This document shows positions 10,297 through 20,200 of a stretch of DNA of 64,000 bases, piece after piece. A program made the position numbers and the translations under genes. The first letter of the stretch is position 1. Every line of letters starts with the position of its first letter. The notes below the pieces were generated by a model, which did no database searches, was not told the DNA's origin, and saw only the letters and a list, made by a program, of their open reading frames with translations. The DNA lies in assembly GCA_905116865.2 (NCBI GenBank), contig CAJHNH020008450.1:746310-810309 (forward strand), given 5' to 3'. This DNA comes from Candidula unifasciata. Taxonomy: Eukaryota > Mollusca > Gastropoda > Stylommatophora > Geomitridae.

Positions 10297-10484
10297 TTAG
10301 TACTCAGCACAGTGCACAAGCTCTGTAGCACTGGCGAGGATCCTGAAATACTTTGAGTAGATTTTAACTCCAAATTGTTCCCGGGCAGCGCCGTTAGGCT
10401 GCTCGTTTCGATTTCCAGCTGCCAATGGATTTTTTTACGTGCGCAGCAGTGAACACAGGCATTTGATCTAACTACTCAGAGACC
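10297..10484 (-). mobile_element. S3 SINE, 3' part (minus), outer layer of nest
   Basis: It matches the minus-oriented S3 copy at 50395-50785 (gcgaggatcctgaaata, cagcgccgtta, cgatttcc). It is interrupted at the 11-bp repeat ACTCAGAGACC (10474-10484), which recurs at 14824-14834, where the rest of this SINE resumes. Confidence 0.85.
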
Positions 10485-11862
10485 CAAGGCAACATGGGAA
10501 TCACCAGACCATAAGACAACTAATCAAATTGACCACATATGTATTAACAAAAAAGTTTAGATCATCCCTTTACGATGTTAGGGCTTTCAGAGGTGCCGAT
10601 GTATTTACTGACCATTTCCTGGTGATAAGTAAAATCAAGTTGAAACTAAAAAGATATATAACATCTTATAATCATAGAAACCAATATAATGTAGGCTTTC
10701 TCAGAGATAAAGAAATTAAGGAACAGTTCTCAGTTACGTACCAGGTGTTGCAGCAGTTAGCTGAAGATGTCAACACAGAAGTCTGTTGGGATCAGATCAA
10801 AGGAATCTGGAATGAATCTTGCGTAGAAGTTCTTGGCAAGAAAGAAAGGAAACATAAAGCATGGATAACACCAGAAACCATTAAACTGATTGAAGATAGG
10901 AAAAGTAAAAAGGCAGAGTTAAACAATAGCAAAACTAGAGCTGCTAAAGCTAGAGCTCAGGAGAATTACACAAAAGCCAACAAGGAAGTTAGGAGGCATA
11001 TAAGGGCAGATAAAGTGAAATATCTAAATGATCTAGCACAAGAAGCGGAGACAGCAGCAGCAAAAGGAAACCTCAGAGAACTTTACAGTAACACAAGAAA
11101 ATTAGTAGGTAAATATAGTCAGCCAACTGGATCAATCAAAAATAGTCAAGGAAAGGTACTTACTAACACTAAAGATCAAATGGACAGATGGCTTGAATAT
11201 TTTAAAATGCTTCTAAATAGACCAGGCCCAGAGGTTCCCCTAGATATCCAGCCTTTAGAAATGGAACTGGATATCAACTGTGAGATACCATCCAAAGAGG
11301 AAATTAGAAAAGCTATAAATCTTAAGGAAGGAAAGGCGTCGGGCCCAGATGGTATCCCAGCTGAAGCCATCAGGACCAACATAAACACATCAACAGAATT
11401 GCTACATAGATTATTCAGTAAAGTCTGGGAGACCGAAGAAATACCAGCAGACTGGAGAGAAGGATATCTTGTGAAACTGCCCAAAAAAGGTGATCTACAG
11501 GAGTGTGAAAACTATAGAGGAATTATGTTGCTGTCAGTTCCTGGAAAAATATTAAGTAGAATTATTTTTGAAAGATTAAAAGATGCTATTGATAAAATGC
11601 TAAGAGATGAGCAGGCAGGTTTTTGGTCAAACAGATCCTGTACTGATCAGATAGCCACATTATGTATTATAATAGAGCAAAGCATTGAACTGAACTCACC
11701 ACTTTACATTGGATTTATAGACTATGAAAAAGCATTTGACAGCATTGATAGGGAATCTCTCTGGAAATTGATGGGGCACTATGGAATCCCACAGAAAATT
11801 ATCAACTTAGTAAAGGCAACATATAAAGACATGAAATGTCGAGTTCTTCATGAGGGAAAGCT
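10485..11862 (+). mobile_element. LINE A, 5' (left) part: endonuclease end and RT fingers/palm
   Basis: A 5'-truncated non-LTR retrotransposon. It opens with the end of an endonuclease (SPDHKT, QIDHICIN), then after a one-base slip in an A run near 10552 continues open to the insertion. Visible RT landmarks are KASGPDGIPAEAI (about 11335), LPKKGDLQECENYRGIMLLS, LRDEQAGF, and motif A FIDYEKAFDSID (about 11715). It is cut at 11862 by LINE B. The 13-bp duplication ATGAGGGAAAGCT marks the break. The copy is dead: frameshifts and a later stop. The family supplies its own RT to copy its RNA at a nicked target. Clade not assigned. Confidence 0.92.
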
Positions 11863-13864
11863 TCTTCTTCTTCTTCTCTTCCACCTTGTACCTCATCGAA
11901 GTGTCGGGGGGAGATGTAATGTTCGTTGATGAGCTCTGTCGAGAGCACTATTAAGACTGATGTTCATTTCTGTAAGGCTGTTCTTAATGCCATCACTCCA
12001 TCTTTTCCGAGGTCTTCCACTCGCTTTATACCCGTTGTAACGTTTTAGTGTGGCTCGCTGTGGCAGATAGTACCAGGGCATTCTTGTTAGGTGTCCAAAC
12101 CATTTCATTTGTTGATCTTTGATGACCTGTAAGACTGGCTTTATTCCTAGCATTCGTCTGATTTCATGATTTTGTATTCTGTCTTTCCTTGAAACTCCTG
12201 CAGCTCTTCTAAGGCATTTCATCTCTGTTGTCACAATTTTACGTTCATTGGAGGATGTAAGTGTCCACGTTTGGCACTGATAGCATAGTATTGGCCAAAA
12301 AATAGTTCTGATAAGATTCACTTTAGTGCTCCGAGGTATCTGCTTGTGTGTCAACAGGGGAGATAGTTGACCCATTACTTGATTAGCTTTGGCACATCTG
12401 GAACTAATTTCTCTGTCCAGTTTTCCGTCTGAAGTAAAAATTGCTCCCAAATACTTAAATTCCTCTGTTTGTCTCGGGGTGTTGTTTTTTAATTTAATTT
12501 CTAAATTGTCTTTACGTCTTCCTATCATCATTGTCTCTGTCTTCGTAGTGTTTATTTTCATATTATATTCCTCCCCTTTGTTACTAATTTGATTTAGGTG
12601 GTTCTGTAGGCATTCCATATTTTCTGCTATGAGTACCTGATCGTCGGCAAAAAGTAATTCTGTTATATCTTCTCCCTGATTAAAGTCTGTTTCGCTACAT
12701 ATGGCGTCCATGTATGTTATGAAAAGAAGCGGCGATAGTACACAGCCCTGACGCACACCAGAGTTCACTAAAAAAGTTCTAGACAACCCTGCCTTTGATC
12801 TTATGCAGCATTCACTACGCGTGTACAGGCTTTTGCAAATATTAATGAGATGATTGCTGATTCCTTTTTTCCCCATACATTCCCACAACATTTTCCTGTC
12901 GACTCTATCGAAGGCTTTTTCTTGGTCTATGAATGTCAACAAACATGTCTTATCATGTTCTATTGCCCTCTCTGATAGTTGTCTCAATGTATAAATAAAT
13001 GGCATCTGTGCAACTTCTGTTTCGTCGAAAGCCCATCTGTGCTTCTGAAAGTTGATACTCTATCAATGGTCTCAGCCTTTTTTCGATGATCTTAGCATAC
13101 ATTTTCCCAGTGTGACTGAGAAGTGATATTCCTCTGTAATTAGTACATTCCCTCTTACTTCCTTTATTTTTCCACAGCGGGACAATGACAGCAGTTTGCC
13201 AATCTGATGGTGTTTCTTGATTTTCCCATGCCACCTGAAATATTCTCTCTAACCATATTGCTCCCGTTTCTCCTGCTGCCTTGATGGCCTCAGCTGGTAG
13301 ATCATCAATACCTGTCGCCTTTAGTCCAGGCGCGGTTCGAATGACATATTTTACCTCATCCAATAATATACCTGGTTCTAGTTCTTCTGCTGTTAGTTCC
13401 GAGTTGTTTATATGTTCTTCCCTGCTTTTATCTGTTTTATTGCAGCTAAGTAATGCTTCAAAGTAATTACTCCACCTTGCTAAGATTTTAGTAGGTTCTA
13501 TTAAAGGTTGGCCAACTTCATCATTTATAATTTCTGTTGGGTTGTATTCTTCATTCCTGTTTCTCATGCCTTTGATTTTTTTGTAGTAGTTTTTCACTGC
13601 TGATCTTTCTTCTTCAGCCAGCTTGCTTCCAAACTTTTCCCATGAATCTCTTTTTGCTTTTCTGATAGTTCTATTTACTTCTCTTCTAATTTTCCTGTAT
13701 GTTATGTAATCCTCTTCTGTTCTGCTCCTCAACCAAATGCCATAAGCTTTCTTTTTACTGCTCACAATACTTCTTATTTCTTCAGACCACCATGTTGAGA
13801 GCTTACGCCTTATGTTACCTTTCCTTTTAGTTCCACATATTTCTTGTGCTATTTTCATAGTGGT
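11863..13864 (-). mobile_element. LINE B (minus), inserted into LINE A
   Basis: A 2.0-kb 5'-truncated LINE in reverse orientation with a (GAA)n tail at 11863-11880 (read as CTT on the plus strand). It lies between perfect 13-bp repeats at 11850-11862 and 13865-13877. The RT reads in two blocks, about 13864-12955 (STWWSEEIR, GLKATGIDDLPAEAIKAAGE, ECTNYRGISLLSH, AQMGFRRNRSCTDAI) and 13005-11893 (FIDQEKAFDRVD, SGVRQGCVLSPLLF, LLFADDQVLI, GRPRKRW). A frameshift near 13000 separates them. Catalytic FADD is kept. A related 3' end lies at 26370-26815. Confidence 0.93.
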
Positions 13865-13877
13865 ATGAGGGAAAGCT

Positions 13878-14823
13878 AACAGATGCATTTGAAATAAAAA
13901 CAGGTGTGCGACAGGGATGTCTTTTGTCGCCTCTTCTATTTTTACTGGCTATAGACTGGACTATGAAAACAGTAACTGCTAACACCAAGAATGGAATTCA
14001 GTGGACCCCTACAAAACAGCTTGATGATCTGGACTTCGCTGATGATATTGCCCTTCTGTCCCATTCACGGAATCAGATACAAGATAAATTAAATATACTT
14101 AATGCGAGATCACAGCAGCTTGGTCTGAAAATCCATAAAGGAAAGACAAAGATAATGAGAATAAATCAGGCAAATAGTAATGTGGTTTCTCTTAATGGCA
14201 CCCCACTCCAAGACGAGGAGTAGTACACCTATTTGGGCAGTAATGTAGATAAAGATGGAGGAACTGATAGAGATATTAAAATAAGAATACAGAAGGCAAG
14301 AGGGGCTTTCATAGCACTAGGGAATTTGTGGAGGTCAAAAGAAATTAAAAGAAATACTAAACTAAAAATTTTTTAATTCTAATGTCAAATCAGTACTATT
14401 GTATGGGGCGGAAACATGGAGAACAATGAAGGCAATTACTAATAAATTACAGACATTCATTAACTGGTGCCTGCGCAGAATAGAGGGAATAAAATGGTAT
14501 GATAGAATAACTAATGTAGAACTTTGGGAGAGAACTAAACAGGCTTCAGTGGATCAGGAGGTGAGGAAAAGACGCTGGCGTTGGATAGGGCACACACTGA
14601 GAAAACAGGAGAACAGCATAACTAGAATGTCTTTGCATTGGAACCCACAGGGGCATAGAAATAAAGGAAGGCCAAAAAACACATGGAGAAGAGAGCTGGA
14701 GAATGAGGTTACAAAGATTGGGAGGACATGGGGAGAGCTCCAGGTAATGGCGAAGGATAGAACGACTTGGCGTGAGTTGGTTGAGGGCCTATGCTTCATT
14801 GGGGGATAGAAAGGCAGAAGAAG
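13878..14823 (+). mobile_element. LINE A, 3' (right) part: RT motif C to C-terminus
   Basis: Continuation of LINE A after LINE B: GVRQGCLLSPLLFLLAID, then LDDLDFADDIALLSHS (RT motif C), KTKIMRIN, a TAG stop at 14221 just before the YLGSNVDKDGG segment, a further frame change near 14370, and WRWIGHTLRKQENSITR, GRPKNTWRRELE, DRTTWRELVEGL at the C-terminus. A short A/G tail (gaaaggcagaagaag) precedes the second copy of the 11-bp duplication. Confidence 0.92.
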
Positions 14824-14950
14824 ACTCAGAGACCAAGAGGAATTACTAGAAGTCCAAGTCCACATGAAAAAATCCCATCCCTCACCAGGGATTGAACCCG
14901 GAACCTCTAGCACTCGAGTTGGACACCATGCCTTGAGACCACACAGCCCC
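14824..14950 (-). mobile_element. S3 SINE, 5' tRNA-like head (minus)
   Basis: Remaining half of the outermost SINE. The plus strand shows gggattgaacccggaacctc and gacaccatgccttgagacca; its minus strand reads tggtctcaaggcatggtgtc ... gaggttccgggttcaatccc, i.e. A- and B-box like promoter elements of a tRNA-derived SINE. Confidence 0.85.
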
Positions 14951-15136
14951 CTACATGTGTTGTTATAGAAGTTAGAAGGCCAGACATAGAATTAGGTAAT
15001 CAAATTATGCAGTTACCTGAAATGAATTCTCAAAATGTCTCGTACGGTACCGGTAAATGTAATTTGATACATTTTGGTTTTGGCAGATTATTTGACGAAG
15101 AATTTGTAATTATGTTTGTTAATTGTCTTGCTGTAG

Positions 15137-15209
15137 CCTTTTGGAGCAAATGATGTCATTGGCTGCCATCTTGACCTTGACAATATGGAGATTAAGTGGT
15201 CCAAGAATG
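15137..15209 (+). CDS. DDX1: DDX1 exon (SPRY, IGC-LD segment)
   Basis: The acceptor is gctgtag and the donor gtacgt; 73 nt. It encodes PFGANDVIGCHLDLDN followed by MEIKWSKN, matching DDX1 DTIGCYLDIDKG-HVKFSKN. It starts in phase 0 and carries one base over. The 7.0-kb intron upstream holds the nested S3 / LINE A / LINE B stack. Confidence 0.94.
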
Positions 15210-15344
15210 GTACGTATAACTGGTTTGTGAAATGAAATAAGTGAGCTTGTTTCTCAACAGAACCTTAATACTTAACCTCCGTCCCCATGTGGGATGCAAT
15301 TTTCACCATTCATCACCAGTGGTTCACGAGATGTTTTGTAGTGT

Positions 15345-15387
15345 TAAGTAAATATGGGACCCTTTTCATGCCCATTGGGCATATAGT
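15345..15387 (-). mobile_element. S1 SINE, 3' end (minus), left of an insertion
   Basis: atgggacccttttcatgccc and gggcatatagt correspond to the S1 3' end on the minus strand. The last 11 bases are one copy of a target duplication. Confidence 0.75.
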
Positions 15388-15642
15388 CCGTCCGTCGCTT
15401 TGCTTAAAAAAAAACATTGTGTACAATCAGCATCCCTGAAGGGGAAGCTTTCGGTTAAGATTATGACTAGGTTATATGTGCTAAAAGGGCTCAGCATTGC
15501 ACGCCACCAAGAGCCCTAAACAATGGACTCCTGCAGTGTTGATGTGATCAAAGGAGATAAACCCAGCTACAGTCCTGACCACCGATGAAGTCATCTACCT
15601 GCGAGCCAATGGGTGACCCAGTCGCTGATACAAGTGATGATC
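15388..15642. mobile_element. Unclassified 255-bp insertion with 11-bp duplications
   Basis: Sits between GGGCATATAGT at 15377-15387 and 15643-15653, inside an S1 SINE. It has an A9 run near one end (15405-15413) but no match to the other repeats here and no clear terminal inverted repeat. It could be a SINE or LINE end not otherwise present. Confidence 0.7.
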
Positions 15643-15745
15643 GGGCATATAGTACTGGACCTGTGTTTGTAAAGACCAGTCGGCACTCGATGGGTGATGT
15701 GATCAGCATCACGCCGGCCATCTTTTAGGCCAAGTCAATTTAAAA
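15643..15745 (-). mobile_element. S1 SINE, right part (minus)
   Basis: Resumes the S1 copy: tttgtaaagaccagtcggca, gggtgatgtgatcagcatca, cgccggcc. Confidence 0.8.
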
Positions 15746-15802
15746 AAACCTGGGTGTGGTTTTGATCTTTAGACTTTAGACCGCCAAGCGAGCTGCCGTT
15801 GT

Positions 15803-15821
15803 ACCCCCCCCCCCCTCCCCC
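15803..15821. repeat. Poly-C tract
   Basis: C-rich homopolymer with one T block in an intron. Confidence 0.85.
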
Positions 15822-15864
15822 GATTTGTATAATGGCGCCAGGTATAATTACACTTGATGACATG

Positions 15865-16012
15865 TTATCTGATGCACTGGATTTTTAATTCTCCCTGTGA
15901 AGTCTGTCTGATACACTGGGTTATTTACTACTTCTGATAACCCTGCTTGATAAACTAGGTATTTAATTCTGCATAAGTCTACCTGCCAAACTGGGTATTT
16001 AATTCTCCTGGT
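15865..16012. repeat. Degenerate ~50-bp minisatellite, first piece
   Basis: The phrase actgggtatttaattct with aagtctgcctga-like spacers recurs about three times. Further pieces lie at 16228-16280, 17800-17865, 18935-19065 and 19355-19445, each separated by transposon insertions. Confidence 0.7.
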
Positions 16013-16228
16013 TAGTTAGTTGCGTATCCTTTACAGGGCATGGCAGAATCAACCCCAGCATTTTTTGGCAGTTGTGGTTTTTCTAAGCAAGTTTACGTCC
16101 AGTAGTTTGCCATTGCTTTCTGGACGGTCAGCTTCTCAATACCACTGTCGAAACCAACGCAAGGCCCGCAGCTGGGATCGAACATAGCACCCCGGCATTT
16201 GTAACGCCTAAGCCACAGACGCCGACAA
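16013..16228 (-). mobile_element. S4 SINE, full length (minus)
   Basis: tRNA-derived SINE. The minus strand has gtctgtggcttaggcgtt (A-box area), gttcgatcccagctgcggg (B-box area), then the body agaaagcaatggcaaactac and a tail ending at ggatacgcaactaac. Sister copies: 20985, 21430, 27697, 42005, 6590. Confidence 0.85.
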
Positions 16229-16334
16229 TTCTTCAGATAACCGCATGAAAAACTGGGTATTTACTTCTATAGAATAAGCCAGCAAGATAAAGTGACGACA
16301 GAACTGCCTATCACCCAAAATAACTGTTGATTAA

Positions 16335-16520
16335 TACAATAATTGAAAATGTCAGAAACTGAATATCTAAGCTCCACAGTAAACAGAAATGGGGACTGTG
16401 TAACAGAAGTCAAAATGAGGATAACCATAGCAAAGCAAAGATTGAAGAACATTAAAAGTCCTTGGTTAAGCACCAGCAAGCTAGTCATCATTTTGAGAGC
16501 ATGCATCTTCCCTCTTGTGA
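16335..16520 (+). mobile_element. LINE RT fragment (post-motif C region)
   Basis: Encodes ETEYLSSTVNRNGDCVTEV, KQRLKNIKSPWLST, the Y-L-G-S/T-x-V-x-x-x-G and following RT connection segment of LINE ORF2. It breaks into a tRNA-like SINE head at about 16525. Confidence 0.7.
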
Positions 16521-16524
16521 CAGT

Positions 16525-16800
16525 CATTAAGGAAGCCTTAGCGCAGTCGATAGGAGTCTTGCTTTCAAATCCAGCTGCTACTTGCTGCAGCCCATGGCTT
16601 GTGTTCGAAACCCGGCGGTTCCCAGGGTTCACCCAGCCTCTAGGTAATGAGTACCAGAATTAACACTATGTGGTAAATGGAGGAACATCGTTGTAGCCAA
16701 GGAGTTGCGTACGAACGGCGACACAGGCGGACAGTTTCTTATCAGCTGTCCGTACTGGTGGCAGAGCACTTATGGTTTATAATCTTATGCAGTGACGCTG
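16525..16800 (+). mobile_element. Possible tRNA-derived SINE (single copy here)
   Basis: gccttagcgcagtcgatagg and gtgttcgaaacccggcgg resemble A- and B-box spacing of a tRNA head, and a C-rich acceptor-like segment follows. Only one copy is seen, so the body limits are uncertain. Confidence 0.5.
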
Positions 16801-16889
16801 GTTTACATTCCCCACCTTTTTAAGGAAGAAAAAAAGGGGTTTTTGAGCTGAAAGTATAGACACTTCTCAGAATACCATGAACTAAGGAG

Positions 16890-17045
16890 AAAAGAAATAC
16901 TGGTGTCCCAATCATAAAGGAAGATTGACTAGTAAACAGCCTCTTTTGTCGGAAACTGAAACATTTTGGCCATATCACGCACCACAGCGGATTGGAAAGA
17001 ATAATATATTAAAGCATTGAATCAGGGAAAATTTGCGGAATCTAA
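16890..17045 (+). mobile_element. LINE ORF2 C-terminal fragment
   Basis: Decayed translation ...CRKLKHFGHITHHSGLERI, the K-x-x-x-F-G-H motif near the C-terminus of LINE ORF2. Probably the continuation of the RT fragment at 16335. Confidence 0.55.
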
Positions 17046-17054
17046 CCAACATGA

Positions 17055-17400
17055 TATGCAGGAGTGCGAGGTAATGAAAGAGCAGATTTTCTGGCTACAA
17101 AAGCGAAAGCTACAGGAACACTGGTATTGGACAGTAGAAATATTATGAAGACCATATATGAACAACTTTTGGCAGAAGACGTGAGATTAGATGAAATAAC
17201 ATGTATGCAAGAATGTGTGAATGAGGGATTATGTATGAATTCAGTAAGGAGGGACTTATGAAAGGAAGGGAACGACGTGTGTATAATCAGTGTGCTACGG
17301 GAACAGTTGGCATCTACACCTTAAGACATTTGCTGCAGGAGACGGAGCACCTTTGGGTATGCCCGGTGTTCTATAATGTTGATTCTGAAATCAGTAATCA
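17055..17400 (+). mobile_element. RNase H LINE 3' fragment
   Basis: Encodes RGNERADFLATKAKATGTLV (the GNERAD end of an RNase H fold), then a conserved 3' stretch gaacagttggcatctacacc, cttaagacatttgc. A sister copy lies at 25660-25885. This is a different RNase H LINE lineage from L-R. Confidence 0.7.
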
Positions 17401-17517
17401 GTAAACCAACATGAAGGTAGACACAGGATATAAGTGATACCTTGGGTAGGAAAGTGGGTGATGCCGAAGAGCTGGCAGTGATGAGAGCAGCATTTTGTAA
17501 AGGACTCTCTACATGAT

Positions 17518-17795
17518 GGGGAGTTGCCTTGGCGGAGTGGCTAGATGCTCGCCTGCTGATTGGAAGGTCCTGGGTTCGCTCCCTGGTGGAGCCAGACTTA
17601 AAAAAAAAATAAAAACCCTGGCTCAGAGGTCGATCCAGCCTTGTGTGGGTACCGGGTGCAGTACCGGGAAGTAAAGGCAGCCGGCATGATGCTGACCACA
17701 TCACCCATCTTGTGCTGATTGGTCTATAAAATATAGGTCTAGCCCTATATGCCCTTTACGCCCAAAGGCGTGGAAAAGGGTCCTTTACTTTACAT
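17518..17795 (+). mobile_element. S1 SINE, full length (type copy)
   Basis: The tRNA-like head gccttggcggagtggctaga (A box) and ggtcctgggttcgctcc (B box) is followed by a T/A-rich linker, then gaggtcgatccagccttg, gcatgatgctgaccacatca, and the 3' end aaaagggtcctttacttta. No flanking duplication was obvious. Known: such SINEs are transcribed from the internal RNA polymerase III promoter and copied by a partner LINE. Confidence 0.9.
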
Positions 17796-17860
17796 TTAAT
17801 ACATGATGATGCTAAAGCTGGGTATTTAATTATACAGAACAAGTCTGCCTCATAAACTAT

Positions 17861-18156
17861 TTAGTTAACCAAATTAGGTTGAATTAGAATCAATATCACA
17901 GCACTCGGGACACTTCTATAAGTTCCAATTCCCATGGCACCAGTAACCGTCTGATTGTATATCCATCTCATCCTTCCCCTGAGTGTTGAGCGTCGGCCAG
18001 ATCCCCTGGTAACTTCTCGCAATGCCATTCTCCTTTGACCGTAATGATCTATCTTCGCCTTCGCACTGTTCACTCGCTCCCAAAGGGCCCCCACAGAATC
18101 TAACTTGTCATACATCAGTTCACCACCAAGTGGTGCAGATCCAACCAGTCTATCTG
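17861..18156 (-). mobile_element. L-R LINE fragment, left of the solo LTR (minus)
   Basis: Minus-strand peptide DRLVGSAPLGGELMYDKLDS, VGALWERVNSAKAKIDHYG, followed by GSGRRSTLRGRM, aligns with the L-R copy at 9191-9601. It ends at the 5-bp duplication ATCTG. Confidence 0.8.
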
Positions 18157-18885
18157 TGCGATGATTCTCTTCTATCTTTATCTGGCAACGCTCACGTACC
18201 GACATCACATGACGAGCAGAAAATGGATGATTGGAACAACAACACGATACTGTTCAGTACTTTAATTTCCTACTCGCGGCTTACTCAGCCGGCACATGGA
18301 AACAGACTATTGTCCAGGCACACATGATCATTGAAATAATAAATGCTAGACTTTCATTACCTTCTGTCAGAAATCACAATCGTCCTACACTACGAAACAC
18401 AACAGCTGTTCTAACAGAAACAACCAACATGACCGCAGACAGTTTGTCTGCCAGCTCCTCCGCCAAGTTGGATAGGAACACATCCGCTCAACACATGTAG
18501 ACTACACACGTCTTCCTGTCCATGCGCACTGGTTCCTGGGTCCAAACGAGACCGCCTCTCAGTCCTTTCTCCCGCTATTATATAGCCCTCTAATCTCTGC
18601 CATGTTCTTCTCGAATATTCTGTATGACTTCATTCTCACGAATTCCCCGCCGCTGAAAATCGTGTCTGGCCCGTGATTTTTCGCATTTCACACGAAGCCT
18701 GCCAGTCAACCTTCTTGGTTCACGTGAACAATCATGTTTCACATAAAACCTGACTTTCAGATGTCTCCCATGAAACTCAGACACAAATCTCGTGTTATCC
18801 AAGTCAGTCAAAACATTCCCCTTACATTTATTACTGAGGTCATCTATCGGGCATAAATTAATTGGGAGAAAATGAACTCACTACA
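18157..18885 (-). mobile_element. Solo LTR (729 bp)
   Basis: Begins TG, ends CA and is flanked by 5-bp repeats ATCTG (18152-18156, 18886-18890). Deleting it restores a continuous L-R LINE sequence (tatctg then catggtcatttccc, matching 9378-9400). Read on the minus strand it has a TATA box (ggctatataatag, about 18578-18590) and later ATTAAA (about 18262), the order expected of U3 then R. There is no internal gag-pol. I infer a solo LTR left by LTR-LTR recombination; the superfamily is unknown. Confidence 0.78.
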
Positions 18886-18940
18886 ATCTGCATGGTCATT
18901 TCCCAACACACCAGCATTACCTGGAGAATCCAAATAATGT
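18886..18940 (-). mobile_element. L-R LINE fragment, right of the solo LTR (minus)
   Basis: catggtcatttcccaacaca, ccagcattacctggagaatcc continues the L-R RNase H segment (compare 9388-9425). Confidence 0.75.
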
Positions 18941-19065
18941 CTGTCTGGTAAACTAGTTGAGTCTTCACATAATGTCTGCCTGCTAAGCTATCTATTTAGT
19001 TATCAGGATGCTCTGCCTGATGCAGTGGGTACCTAATACCACTTATGAATTTCTGCTGATACATT
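18941..19065. repeat. Pieces of the ~50-bp minisatellite
   Basis: aatgtctgtctggtaaacta, atgtctgcctgctaagctat and gctctgcctgatgcagtggg repeat at 40-50 bp spacing and match the units at 15865-16012. Confidence 0.6.
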
Positions 19066-19145
19066 TAATGTTGAATTAAGAATCAACATCATAGCACTCT
19101 GGACACCCCCATAAGTGCTTCGTCCCCATCTTCAGCAGTAACTTA
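19066..19145 (-). mobile_element. L-R LINE 3' terminus (minus)
   Basis: ttgaattaagaatcaacatc, agcactctggacacccccat matches the start of the minus-strand L-R copy at 9070-9130. Confidence 0.7.
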
Positions 19146-19350
19146 GTGTTGCATGCACATCCGTTTTACAGGTCTTGACTCATTTCCATGCAGACTGTTA
19201 TTTCCTTGCGTCTCAGGCAGATGTACTCCGACTTCGAAGAACACTCCCAAATAGTGCTCTCATGACATGGTTTTGGGCAGGCAGTAGGTATGTTCTTGTT
19301 TCCCCTACAATGTGGCCCTGGAATTCACATGGGGAATCTAATGTCTTCAT
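19146..19350 (-). mobile_element. S2 SINE fragment (minus)
   Basis: gcatgcacatccgttttaca, tgtactccgacttcgaagaa identify S2 in reverse. The rest is diverged. Confidence 0.75.
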
Positions 19351-19749
19351 TTTTTATTGATACACTAATGATTCTTTTTGGAGTTCTGCTGATACACTCA
19401 GTATTTTCTACATCTGCCAAGGTCTACCTTCTGACTGGGCAGGTTTTCTTAAAACCAAAACATCACTAAAATAAAAAGATACTACTAGTATAATTTTGAC
19501 ATGCAAAATCTTTGTAAAAAAAGTAGTCAAATTTGTTCAGATTGCCCACATGAATACCTTAGGCTTCAGCGATCAATTAACAGTTCTTTTGCTACAGGAT
19601 CATTGATAGTTTTTAGGTGTACAGGTTTTCTTGTCAACTAATAAAGTGTCATCACATAACTGTGTTTTTGATAAAGTAAATTAAACTAGTGATAATTGAA
19701 TGTGACCATTTATACTAAATTTGTTTTAATTTCTTCAAACTTATTACAG

Positions 19750-19826
19750 GCATTGATTTGGGTAAAGCATTTGATATCCCTAAAGATCTCAAGAATGAAG
19801 CATTTTATGCTGCTGTTGTCCTGAAG
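19750..19826 (+). CDS. DDX1: DDX1 exon (SPRY, G-D-L-G-AF segment)
   Basis: The acceptor is tattacag and the donor gtaatg; 77 nt, ending in phase 0. It encodes GIDLGKAFDIP then KDLKNEAFYAAVVLK, the counterpart of DDX1 GKDLGLAFEIP...NQALFPACVLK. The 4.5-kb intron before it contains the shredded minisatellite and the solo LTR. Confidence 0.94.
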
Positions 19827-19864
19827 GTAATGCAAACTTTTGTGATAATATATGATTAAATTGA

Positions 19865-20200
19865 GTTAAAAACCGAAATCACAGCACTCATTGCATTTCC
19901 CATAAACTCTCCACTCCCAACTTTAGCAATACATGACATGGTAGATGTGGTCAAGGCCCTCTGGGAACAAGCAACGGAATCAGTAGACAAAGAAGATTAT
20001 TATGGCCTTTAGAGAATGAGACATCTGGGTGTAACATGAGGGTCTGGCCGGCTCACTACACTCAGAGGAAAGGCAAGATTGTGACACATACCGTCAATAT
20101 TGGAACTCTGCGCTGGCTGCTGAAGATAAGGACGGAGCACACATGGGAATGCCCTGAGTTCTGTGATGTCAGTTCTTGACTCGACTCAACTCTCATCTTC
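19865..20200 (+). mobile_element. L-R LINE 3' part, mostly plus strand
   Basis: 19936-20200 carries gatgtggtcaaggccctctg, gggaacaagcaacggaatc, and ggaactctgcgctggctgct; the copy at 38105-38390 is a close sister. The first 70 bp (19865-19935) match the L-R 3' end in the opposite orientation, so this is a rearranged copy. Confidence 0.75.

Noticed and set aside
17518..17595. tRNA gene (and the similar heads at 33226, 62463, 41870, 51310, 58360, 14880, 50720)
   Set aside because: A- and B-box words are present, but each is followed by a SINE body and lacks a proper acceptor stem; they are SINE promoters.
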